Positions 56,459 through 63,802 of a stretch of DNA of 64,000 bases are shown here, in pieces; positions within the stretch are counted from its first letter, which is position 1, and each line of letters opens with the position of its first letter. The stretch lies in NCBI GenBank assembly GCA_900470805.1, contig UCCA01000021.1:124001-188000 (forward strand), read 5' to 3'. A model generated the notes under the pieces. It was not told the origin of the DNA and did no database searches. It was given only the letters and a program-made list of their open reading frames with translations. Position numbers and translations under genes: made by a program. Source of the DNA: Hyphomicrobiales bacterium. GTDB taxonomy: Bacteria; Pseudomonadota; Alphaproteobacteria; Rhizobiales; Rhizobiaceae.

Positions 56459-56486
56459 CGCGATGCTGTCGATCGACAGCATCGCG
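56459..56486. repeat. Perfect 28-bp palindrome
   Basis: Two 14-base half-sites with no spacer (CGCGATGCTGTCGA and its complement), between the DUF4189 gene and the DUF930 gene. As RNA it would form a 12-bp stem with a GAUC tetraloop. No T-run follows directly. It may be an operator, a terminator of the DUF4189 gene or a mobile intergenic repeat. Confidence 0.7.
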
Positions 56487-56587
56487 TTCACGCCAATGTC
56501 AGCCAAGCCTGTTTTTTTGCTTTAAGGCTTGATGCCGCCTTCTTAAAAGGCCACATCGACAGCTTGTCGTTCAGCATTCACGTGGGC

Positions 56588-57877
56588 ATGGCCAAGATTC
56601 TGGAAAAGCGTTGGGGAGTGTTCGGCTGGGGCGTGATCGCCTCGGTGCTGCTGCACGTCGCCGTCGTTACCTCGTTCCTCGTCAAGCTGCCCGAACCGAT
56701 TCCGACGCCGGAGGAAGAGACCGTCAGCGTCGAGATGGTGCCGCCTCCGGAAGAGGAGAAGCCGGACGAGAAAAAGCCGGAAGAGCAGGCTGCGCTGAAA
56801 ATTCCGGAAGAGAAAAAGCCCGAGGAAAAGAAGCCGGAGCAGCCGCCTGCGGCAGAGAAGCCGGCCGACGAGAAGAAACCCGAGGAGAAAAAGGCCGAGA
56901 CGAAGCCGCCGGAGCCTCCGAAGGAGGAGGCAAAAGCCGAGCCGCCACCACCGCCACCGCCCGCCAAGCCCCCAGAGGAAAAGCCGCCTGAAGAAAAGCC
57001 ACCGGAGCCGCCCAAGCCACCGGAGCAGAAGCCGCCCGAGCCGAAGCCTGAAGAGAAGAAGCCTGAAGAGAAAAAGGCTGAGGAGCCGCCGCAGCCGGAT
57101 CCTGCCGAGCAGACCAAGGCGGACGAACAGGCCGCTGGAAAACATGGCCAGCCTCAGCCACTGCAGCCGATGCGACCGGTCTTCGAGTTCGGCGACAAGA
57201 ATACCGGACCGAAGAAGGCCGAGGACGGCGACGCCTCGACGGAATCAGGAAAACCGGCTGGGACACCGGATGTGCTGGACCCCAAGCCGGACGATGCCGC
57301 CTCGGCAGGCAAGCCCGATGTTGCGGACGCGCCGCCGGCCAAGCCCGTCCCCGATGACATAAACCTGCCGGAGGTGGACGTCGCCGACGCGCACGCGGAA
57401 AACAACGGCCCGGCTGCCGAGGCTCTTGGCGTGCCGACCACTGATATCACGCAGACCAAGCCGAAGGACACCGCAAAGGCCGATCCGACGGCAACCGCTG
57501 CGACTTCAGCCGATCCTCTGACCAAGGCGAAGAAGATCTACTCGCAGAGTGATAGTGGCGACAGTGTCGCGCGGACGGCGATCGACGGCATGCCGCGCGG
57601 CGTTCGTGTCGCCGAACTCTGCACCACCGAACTGCGCGAGCAGCTGAAGCGCGCGCCACAGCGTTATCAGCCGGAACTGCTGCCATCCTATCGCCTGTCA
57701 CAGGGCACGGTTCTCGACGTCAAGCGCGGAGCCTTCCGGGCCAGTTCGCGGTGGTACGACATGCGTTTCCGCTGCGAAGTGGATGCCGACGCCACCAAGG
57801 TCGTGTCGTTTGCCTATGATGTCGGCGATCCGGTTCCGAGAGCGCAGTGGAAAAGCCGGGGTTTCCCGGACTTCTGA
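56588..57877 (+). CDS. DUF930 domain protein, TonB-like Pro/Glu/Lys-rich
   Basis: About 429 residues. N-terminal membrane helix (GVFGWGVIASVLLHVAVVTSFLV), then a low-complexity region of about 150 residues rich in P, E and K (repeats such as EEKKPEEKKPEQPPAAEK), then a C-terminal DUF930 domain (MPRGVRVAELCTTELREQLKRAPQRYQPELLPSYRLSQGTVLDVKRGAFRASSRWYDMRFRC). The topology resembles TonB, anchored inside and spanning the periplasm, but there is no ExbBD partner. Start: ATG 56588; TTG 56564 and GTG 56582 are possible. Confidence 0.75.
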   Translation: MAKILEKRWGVFGWGVIASVLLHVAVVTSFLVKLPEPIPTPEEETVSVEMVPPPEEEKPDEKKPEEQAALKIPEEKKPEEKKPEQPPAAEKPADEKKPEEKKAETKPPEPPKEEAKAEPPPPPPPAKPPEEKPPEEKPPEPPKPPEQKPPEPKPEEKKPEEKKAEEPPQPDPAEQTKADEQAAGKHGQPQPLQPMRPVFEFGDKNTGPKKAEDGDASTESGKPAGTPDVLDPKPDDAASAGKPDVADAPPAKPVPDDINLPEVDVADAHAENNGPAAEALGVPTTDITQTKPKDTAKADPTATAATSADPLTKAKKIYSQSDSGDSVARTAIDGMPRGVRVAELCTTELREQLKRAPQRYQPELLPSYRLSQGTVLDVKRGAFRASSRWYDMRFRCEVDADATKVVSFAYDVGDPVPRAQWKSRGFPDF

Positions 57878-57908
57878 TCGTGGCGTGACCAGCGGCGAAC
57901 AACGTTCG

Positions 57909-58724
57909 TCATTGCTGGTTTGCCTTGTCCACGATTGCCGGCAACTCGGACAGAAACGCATCGCGCGCCCGGACGCCTGCGGTGCCTGCGATCTTGCGGT
58001 CGTCCTGGATGAGGCGGGCAAAGACTACGGTGCGATCGCCTTTCGTTGCCCAGCCGACAAACCAGCCCCACGGATGTTCCTCGTCGAACGTGTAGTCGGG
58101 CTTTCTCGGGTAGGCCATGCCGGTCTTTCCCTTGACGGTCCAGCCATCGCGTCCCTCGGTTGTCTCGACGACCTTCATGGTCATATCCATGGCGTGAGCG
58201 CTGACGGGAAGCTGGCGGCTCACAAGCCCTTTCAGGAAGGTGATCTGTTCCAACGGGGATATCTTCAGCGATGATGCGATCCATGCCCGATCGAGCCCAT
58301 TGTTCTTGCCGACGTCGCCGGAAAAGTCGGCGTTGCCGTAGGATAGCTTCGTCGCGTAGTCGTGAAGCGTCTGCTCTCCGAGTGCGTGGGTGATCTGCTG
58401 TGAGAACCAGACGACCGAGTATTTCAGCCAGCGAACGGCGTCCGTCGGCTGTTTCCAGTTGTCGCCGCCCCAATCGACGTAGCCCTTGCGAAAGGGCAGC
58501 GTTGGCGTGTGTTCGTCCTTGAGGAAACCGGTGTCGTAGCCGATGACGCTGAGCGCGACCTTGAATGTGGATGCTGGTGTGACGCGCCCGTTACAATCGC
58601 CTTGCCGCATCAGCGTTTCGCCAGTCTTGGCATCGGCCACAACAGTGCAAATCGTCTTGGCTTGCGCGGCTGACGCCATGCATCCGGCAGAGAGAAGACC
58701 AAGGATTGCAGCGCCGAATTTCAT
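57909..58724 (-). CDS. Class D (OXA-type) beta-lactamase family protein
   Basis: 271 residues with a signal peptide (MKFGAAILGLLSAGCMASAAQA). Active-site Ser52 and Lys55 in PASTFK, then YSVVW (SxV), SYGNAD (YGN) and GKTGMA (KTG). The full set of class D serine beta-lactamase motifs is present, so activity on penicillins is expected; spectrum cannot be read. It is periplasmic. GAAGGAG ahead of the ATG at 58724. Confidence 0.87.
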   Translation of the reverse strand: MKFGAAILGLLSAGCMASAAQAKTICTVVADAKTGETLMRQGDCNGRVTPASTFKVALSVIGYDTGFLKDEHTPTLPFRKGYVDWGGDNWKQPTDAVRWLKYSVVWFSQQITHALGEQTLHDYATKLSYGNADFSGDVGKNNGLDRAWIASSLKISPLEQITFLKGLVSRQLPVSAHAMDMTMKVVETTEGRDGWTVKGKTGMAYPRKPDYTFDEEHPWGWFVGWATKGDRTVVFARLIQDDRKIAGTAGVRARDAFLSELPAIVDKANQQ

Positions 58725-58997
58725 CACATACTCCTTCAGGGCCGTCGTTTCGGTAACTTTGCAGCAGCCATTCGGCTGTCTTGCGGTCCCTTGATAGCCA
58801 GGAATTCGTCCAATTGATGTTATCGAAATAACGGGAGTCTTGCTTAACGCTCTGGAAGCTTTCGCCAGATGCGCTAAGTTGGGTGTGTCGAAGCGGGACG
58901 GCGGGGGTGACTCGGTTGCCGCTCCAGTTCGACACAAGCATGACCGCCTAGCTTTGTCCCATCGCCGGATGTTAGCGGCACAAGAGGGGACAATGAC

Positions 58998-59159
58998 ATG
59001 TCGAACGAAATCGAGCGCTTCTTCGAACTGCAGGACGAAGCCACCAAAGTGGCCATTATCGAAAGCCGCGGCGACGAACTGACCGATATTCTGGTCACAG
59101 CACTCGAAGAAGCACTGTCCATCCTCTCCGGCGAAATGCAGCCGGAAACCCTGCACTGA
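58998..59159 (+). CDS. Small acidic conserved-looking protein, 53 residues
   Basis: A 53-codon frame, MSNEIERFFELQDEATKVAII...ESRGDELTDILVTALEEALSILSGEMQPETLH, with AGAGGGGACA 6 bases ahead of ATG 58998. Strong codon regularity and a good ribosome-binding site support it, although it is too short to be found by most ORF filters. Largely helical and acidic; no family is recognised. It lies divergently from the class D beta-lactamase gene and ahead of the APH(3') gene. Confidence 0.6.
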   Translation: MSNEIERFFELQDEATKVAIIESRGDELTDILVTALEEALSILSGEMQPETLH

Positions 59160-59210
59160 TTTCCGCTTCCCGTTCGAGGTGGGCGAGCGCTAGACGCTTC
59201 GGAGGCGTCC

Positions 59211-59984
59211 TTGGATATTCCAGCATCGCTTGAGCCGCTGCTGGCGGGTTATACCTGGCAACGGGATCGACTGGGGCAATCTCCATCGGACGTGTTTCGC
59301 CTTGAGCGGCCGGGCGCTCCGGCGGTTTATCTCAAGCGTGAGATGCATGGTCCGTTCAGCGAACTGGCCGACGAGGCCCGCCGGCTGACATGGCTTTCAA
59401 CACAAGGCCTGCCTTGTCCCGATGTGATCGCCTCCGTCGAGGACGATGACGCCGACTGGCTTCTGATCAGCGCCTTGCCGGGGCGCGACCTTGCGTCCGA
59501 AGTGGCGTTGTGCGTCGCCGAGCGCGTCCGAATGTTGGCGACGGCGCTTCGTCGGCTGCATTCCATCGATGTCGCCTGCTGTCCGTTCGATCATCGCTGG
59601 CCGCTGCGGCTTGCGGCCGCCGGACGCCGGATGCGGGCCGGGGTTGTCGACGAGGAGGATTTCGACGCCGAGCGGGCCGGGCAAAGCGCGGCCGCGCTGT
59701 TTTCCATCCTTGGCAATATTCCGGTCAGCGACGAGGATCTGGTGGTCACGCATGGTGACGCCTGCCTGCCGAATTTCATCGCGCTCGACGGTGGCGTCGC
59801 CGGATTTATCGACTGCGGACGGCTGGGCGTTGCCGATCGCTATCAGGATATCGCGCTCGCTTGCGCAAGCATTGAGCGAAATTTTGGTTCTTCCTTCGTC
59901 AAACCATTCTGCGATCACTATGGATGCGGGCCGCGGGATGCCGCAAAGATGAAGCGATATCAGTTGCTTGATGAGTTCTTCTGA
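59211..59984 (+). CDS. APH(3')-like aminoglycoside phosphotransferase
   Basis: 257 residues from a TTG start at 59211, which has GGAGG 6 bases ahead. Catalytic loop VVTHGDACLPNFIAL (HGDxxxxN, Asp and Asn), metal loop FIDCGRLGVADRYQDIALA (DxG) and the N-terminal VYLKREMHG (Lys for ATP). These match aminoglycoside 3'-phosphotransferases. Substrate specificity needs testing. It sits on the chromosome of what looks like a soil bacterium, so it may be an intrinsic enzyme. The gap to the DUF427 gene is unremarkable. Confidence 0.85.
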   Translation: MDIPASLEPLLAGYTWQRDRLGQSPSDVFRLERPGAPAVYLKREMHGPFSELADEARRLTWLSTQGLPCPDVIASVEDDDADWLLISALPGRDLASEVALCVAERVRMLATALRRLHSIDVACCPFDHRWPLRLAAAGRRMRAGVVDEEDFDAERAGQSAAALFSILGNIPVSDEDLVVTHGDACLPNFIALDGGVAGFIDCGRLGVADRYQDIALACASIERNFGSSFVKPFCDHYGCGPRDAAKMKRYQLLDEFF

Positions 59985-60151
59985 ATAATTGATTCATCCA
60001 TTCTGGCAGCCATATCGCCGCGATCCAAGGGGCCGTCGGTTGGATCACGGCGAGTAGAACCAGTTGCTGCCTCGCCAACAGGTCGGGTGGCTGCGATCTG
60101 GAAATCGCTGACTGCGCCCCTATATGGAGCCCTCACCAGGAGGAGCTACCG

Positions 60152-60532
60152 ATGTCAGCCCAGCCAGTGAAGATACCCGGCCCGGAACACCCGATCACCA
60201 TCACGCCGAATGCAAAACGCGTTCTGGTGACGGTCGATGGCCGGGTGATTGCCGATAGCAGGCAGGCGTTGTCGCTGCAGGAGGCCAGCTATGCCTCGGT
60301 CTCCTATCTGCCGCGTTCCGATGTCGACATGACATCGCTCCAGCGAAGCGATCACAAGAGCTACTGCCCTTACAAGGGGGAGGCGTCGTATTACAGCATT
60401 CCGGCGGGCGGACAGCGTTCGGAGAACGCGATTTGGACATACGAGACCCCTCATGACGCCGTCAGCGAGATCAAGGACTACGTTGCCTTTTATCCAGACC
60501 GTGTGGGTTCGTTCGTGGAAACCGCGGATTGA
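60152..60532 (+). CDS. DUF427 family protein
   Basis: 126 residues: KRVLVTVDGRVIADSRQALSLQEASYASVSYLPRSDVDMTSLQRSDHKSYCPYKGEASYYSI and AIWTYETPHDAVSEIKDYVAFYPDRV. This is the DUF427 pattern, a small beta-rich fold of unknown function. GGAGGAGC lies ahead of the ATG. It is the last ordinary-looking bacterial gene before the phage-like region. Confidence 0.82.
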   Translation: MSAQPVKIPGPEHPITITPNAKRVLVTVDGRVIADSRQALSLQEASYASVSYLPRSDVDMTSLQRSDHKSYCPYKGEASYYSIPAGGQRSENAIWTYETPHDAVSEIKDYVAFYPDRVGSFVETAD

Positions 60533-60683
60533 GTTACCGGGCACGGCGTCACATCTGCCGTTAAGCGGCGAACTCAAATTAAAGGCGTTCAAGCGGGAAA
60601 GAAAAGCGTGTGTTCAGGTTTGCCGATAGGGCTGAGACGCGGGCATTCAACTCTTGCGAAGGAGGAGCGCTCCGTGGCGTCAA

Positions 60684-60714
60684 GGATGGTCCGGCAGGGA
60701 AACCGGACCGATCC
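60684..60714. other. Strong hairpin upstream of the phage-type polymerase
   Basis: GGTCCGG (60688-60694) pairs with CCGGACC (60703-60709), extended by GGAT/ATCC, with an 8-base loop. No T-run follows. Beside it is the palindrome GGAGCGCTCC (60663-60672). May mark a leader structure, an old terminator or the junction of the inserted DNA. Confidence 0.4.
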
Positions 60715-60723
60715 CCGTATCTG

Positions 60724-60746
60724 GTAAGACTGTTCTCACTAGTGGT
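60724..60746 (+). promoter_or_regulatory. Candidate T7/T3-type phage promoter, copy A
   Basis: CTCACTAGTGG at 60735-60745 matches the T7/T3 promoter core CTCACTA-NN-GG (T7 CTCACTATAGG, T3 CTCACTAAAGG), with GG at the +1/+2 position. T precedes the core, as at copy B. It lies 82 bases ahead of the polymerase ATG, so the enzyme may drive its own gene. Confidence 0.5.
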
Positions 60747-60826
60747 AATGAGTAGTGATAATACGTTGAATAGATAGGTTATTTTGTCTTCCGATAAGAT
60801 TTCCACTTTCAATAGGAATTTCCCAA

Positions 60827-63553
60827 ATGATCAATGTGTGCCACGAAGAAGTGACAAACGCTGTCGAGGCGGCTGGCCTTGCCATGCTCGAAGCCCTCGA
60901 AGCTGACCCATTGCTCAAGCGTCAGTTCGAGCTTGAGGAGGGAATGAAGCTCGAAGGTGCAGACCGCTATGCGCGAAATACTGAGGCAGCGCAGAAGGTC
61001 GGGCGTGAGGGTGACCTGGTCCCGCAGAAGGATCTCATCAGGGAAAACGTGAAGCTGGTTGCAAGCGGCATTGAAGAATGGCTCGACGCTGACCAAGCGC
61101 GGCTTGATGCCATGACAGGGCGTGGGCGTCGTCAGCCTAAGCTGGCCGCTAAGTGGCTCCGTGAGATCGGCGCTCTGACCGCGTCCTTCGTTGGTCTCAA
61201 GACCATGTTCAATATGGTTGGCCGCAATCGCGGTACGGCTGTCTATGCCATCGCCATCGGCCGAGCCATTCAGGAAGAGATCGCGGTCGCGGAATTCACG
61301 CACACGATGCCCAAGCTGTATGAGAAGATCGTCGAGGACTTCACCTCACGCTCGACCGTACACCATCGCCGCGTCCTGCGTGCAGCTATCCAGCGCCATG
61401 CTCCACACCTCCTCGACTTCGACGGAGAGAAGGCCGAACAGCAGATGCAGGTCGCCGTTGGTCTCGTGGTCCTCGAAAGCATCATCAAGCAGACGGGTCT
61501 CTTCATCACCGACGTACAGACCACGTCCTCCAAGACCGTCGAGACTGTCGAGCTGTCGCCTAAGGCTCTGGCCTACATCGAGCAGCGCCACGACGTCGCG
61601 AAGTTCTTTCAGCCTTTCTACAAGCCTACCATCATTCCGCCTCGGCCATGGACCGACGTCCGTTCTGGAGGCTATCACGGCGTCCTGGCGGGTCGCCATT
61701 GCGTAGTGAAGGGTCGCCACGGTGACCGCGCCTACATCCGCAAGCTCCGCAACGCTGACATGTCGCTGGTCTATGAAGGGCTCAACTACCTGCAGAACAC
61801 GCAGTGGCAGGTGAACCGCGAGCTGTTCGACATCCTCGATCAGTACGCTTTTGCTACGACCCTCGGCGATCTGCCTGACGTTCAGAAGCGCGAACCGCTG
61901 GAGCGTCTGCCGTTCATGGGGCAGGGCAAGGAGAAGACCGACGCCAAGACGTGGTCGGACAAGCAGAAGGAAGTGTTCAAGGACTGGTGCCGATCGAACG
62001 CTGCGATCCACACTGAGAACTACGAGAAGGAAGGGCAGGTCTCTTCGCTGGCATCGACCATTGAGACCGCACGTCAGTACTACGCCGAAGAGCGCTTCTT
62101 CTTCCCGTGGAACCTCGACACAAGAGGCCGTGCGTACCCGATCGCTCGTGGACTGCAGCCTCAGGGCTCGGACTGGCAGAAGGCTCTCCTGCGTTTTGCT
62201 CGTGGCCGTGAGTACACTGCCGAGGCGCGCTTCTACCTCATGTTCCACGGTGCCAACTGCTACGGCGAGACCGAGACAGGCGTAAAGCTCGACAAGGCGC
62301 TCTACCTCACGCGTGTCAAATGGGTCGAGGACAACAAGGCGCTCATCTTCCGTGTCGCCGATGATCCTCACGGCACGACAGACGTTTGGGCTCACAAGAA
62401 CCGCGAAAGCCCGTGGATGTTCCTCGCGTTCTGCCTTGAGTTCGCCCGTTGCGAGCGTATGGCAGCTGCAGGTCTCCCTGCGGTGACACACCTGGCTCCG
62501 GCCTTCGACGGGTCTTGCAACGGTCTGCAGCACTTCTCCGCAGCCTTGCGCGACTCGATCGGCGGGGAGGCGGTCAACCTCACGGCCAACACAACGCCGT
62601 CCGATATCTACACGCTGGTCGCTCGGAACCTCAAGGAACAGCTTGAGGCCATTGCCGCAGGTCAGGCTTTAGGCGTGGTCGAGGAAGAGTATGAGGATGA
62701 CGACGGCGTCATGCGCATCAAGTACAAGTACTGCGATGTCACCATGGCGAGACGTTGGCTCAACAGCAAGCAGATCGGCCGAGGGCTGTGCAAGCAGCCG
62801 GTCATGACCACGCCTTACGGCTCGAACCACGCTGGCATCAAGATGCAGATGATCAAGGCGCTGGAGAAGGCTGACGGTTTCCGCTTCGACTTCCCGACAT
62901 GGTTCGACGTAGAACGCCGGAAGAAGGCTTACGACAACTTCAACGAATGCACATGGCTGGCCTCACAGATCATCAAGGCAATCGCAGCGGTCGTCGTTAA
63001 GTCGCGTGAGGCCATGGACTGGCTCCAGAACGCCGCCAGACTGGCGAACAAGGCAAACGATAAGGTGGGCTGCGAGATCCACTGGACGGCCCCCTCTGGC
63101 CTTCCTGTGAAGCAGTATTATGAGGACTTCGGGACGATGCGCGTCAAGACCGAGTTCATGGGGCAGACCTATGTGCCTCAGATCACGGACGTGGTCGGTC
63201 CCAAGAAGCTCTCAAAGCATGAGCAGGTGAACGGCATTGCGCCAAACTTCGTGCACTCGCTCGACGCCTCGGCCATGCTGCTGACCGTCGTTCGGCTTGG
63301 ACGACAGGGCGTGCAGGACTTCTTCATGATCCACGACAGCTTCGGCGTACCGGCAGCGGATGCGCAGAGGCTTTGGCTGGAGACCCGATCGGTGTTTGTT
63401 GACATGTATACGAAGCATGACGTCCTGCAGGAGTTCCGCGATGGGCTCGTGCTGCAGATCGGCGAAGAGCTGGCCGAAAAGCTGGACCCATTGCCAGCGA
63501 AAGGCACGCTCAATCTCACTGAGGTGCTGCATTCGGACTTCTTTTTCGCATGA
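60827..63553 (+). CDS. T7-type single-subunit DNA-dependent RNA polymerase
   Basis: 908 residues, slightly longer than T7 RNA polymerase (883). Motif A AFDGSCNGLQHFSAALRD has Asp561 (T7 Asp537); motif B CKQPVMTTPYGS has Lys656 and Tyr664 (T7 Lys631 and Tyr639, same 8-residue spacing); motif C FFMIHDSFGV has Asp837 (T7 Asp812). WTAPSGLPV and IAPNFVHSLDAS also match, and the C-terminus ends DFFFA, the conserved foot (T7 DFAFA). It would transcribe a phage genome from its own promoters. AGGAA precedes the ATG. Host-like genes end just upstream; codon use looks less GC-rich than in the neighbours. No integrase was seen in view. Confidence 0.95.
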   Translation: MINVCHEEVTNAVEAAGLAMLEALEADPLLKRQFELEEGMKLEGADRYARNTEAAQKVGREGDLVPQKDLIRENVKLVASGIEEWLDADQARLDAMTGRGRRQPKLAAKWLREIGALTASFVGLKTMFNMVGRNRGTAVYAIAIGRAIQEEIAVAEFTHTMPKLYEKIVEDFTSRSTVHHRRVLRAAIQRHAPHLLDFDGEKAEQQMQVAVGLVVLESIIKQTGLFITDVQTTSSKTVETVELSPKALAYIEQRHDVAKFFQPFYKPTIIPPRPWTDVRSGGYHGVLAGRHCVVKGRHGDRAYIRKLRNADMSLVYEGLNYLQNTQWQVNRELFDILDQYAFATTLGDLPDVQKREPLERLPFMGQGKEKTDAKTWSDKQKEVFKDWCRSNAAIHTENYEKEGQVSSLASTIETARQYYAEERFFFPWNLDTRGRAYPIARGLQPQGSDWQKALLRFARGREYTAEARFYLMFHGANCYGETETGVKLDKALYLTRVKWVEDNKALIFRVADDPHGTTDVWAHKNRESPWMFLAFCLEFARCERMAAAGLPAVTHLAPAFDGSCNGLQHFSAALRDSIGGEAVNLTANTTPSDIYTLVARNLKEQLEAIAAGQALGVVEEEYEDDDGVMRIKYKYCDVTMARRWLNSKQIGRGLCKQPVMTTPYGSNHAGIKMQMIKALEKADGFRFDFPTWFDVERRKKAYDNFNECTWLASQIIKAIAAVVVKSREAMDWLQNAARLANKANDKVGCEIHWTAPSGLPVKQYYEDFGTMRVKTEFMGQTYVPQITDVVGPKKLSKHEQVNGIAPNFVHSLDASAMLLTVVRLGRQGVQDFFMIHDSFGVPAADAQRLWLETRSVFVDMYTKHDVLQEFRDGLVLQIGEELAEKLDPLPAKGTLNLTEVLHSDFFFA

Positions 63554-63570
63554 TAGGGGAGGTCAGCGAA

Positions 63571-63589
63571 TAAGAGTGACGCACCTGAT
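63571..63589 (+). repeat. 19-bp direct repeat, copy 1
   Basis: TAAGAGTGACGCACCTGAT, 17 bases past the polymerase stop. Matches copy 2 at 63750-63768 in 18 of 19 positions; GTCAG precedes both copies at nearly the same distance. May be a second class of phage promoter, an RNA processing site or an operator. Confidence 0.7.
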
Positions 63590-63611
63590 AGCTCAAGGCC
63601 AAGCTTACAGT

Positions 63612-63665
63612 CTTGCTTTAAGCTAGTGTTATAGTGGTTCTTATATAGAACCTTAAAGCTTTAAG
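63612..63665. repeat. AT-rich dyad cluster
   Basis: Between the polymerase and the terminator: GCTTTAAGC, the hairpin GGTTCT/AGAACC with a TATAT loop (63636-63652), and a perfect 14-bp palindrome CTTAAAGCTTTAAG (63652-63665). Could be an RNase III-type processing site or regulatory DNA. Confidence 0.5.
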
Positions 63666-63690
63666 ACGTGCGTACGTGTGAGACCCACTA

Positions 63691-63720
63691 AGCCCCTTGC
63701 CGAAAGGCCGGGGGCTTTTT
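63691..63720 (+). terminator. Rho-independent terminator after the polymerase gene
   Basis: AGCCCC/GGGGCT stem with inner GCC/GGC and a GAAA tetraloop, followed by TTTTT. Candidate promoter copy B begins directly behind it. Confidence 0.85.
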
Positions 63721-63740
63721 GCGTTACTCTCACTATTGGA
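63718..63740 (+). promoter_or_regulatory. Candidate T7/T3-type phage promoter, copy B
   Basis: CTCACTATTGG at 63729-63735 plus TT and GG at 63738-63739, with T at the position before the core as in copy A. The core matches T7 (CTCACTATAGG) at 10 of 11 bases. It sits right behind the terminator and ahead of the next gene at 63803. Confidence 0.55.
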
Positions 63741-63749
63741 AGTCAGGAT

Positions 63750-63768
63750 TAAGAGTTACGCACCTGAT
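63750..63768 (+). repeat. 19-bp direct repeat, copy 2
   Basis: TAAGAGTTACGCACCTGAT, 179 bases downstream of copy 1 and 10 bases after the GG of promoter copy B. One mismatch to copy 1. Confidence 0.7.
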
Positions 63769-63802
63769 CAATCTATCAACTCCGATTTCTGGAACATCAC
63801 TC

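Noticed and set aside
60759..60778. TAATACG followed by TTGAATAGATAGG, resembling the T7 promoter
   Set aside because: Only the first seven bases match; the core CTCACTATAGG is absent and the GG is offset by one base. Possibly a host-type promoter instead.
63514..63523. CTCACTGAGG inside the polymerase gene
   Set aside because: One base short of the CTCACTANNGG spacing and lies in coding sequence (LNLTEVL); treated as chance.
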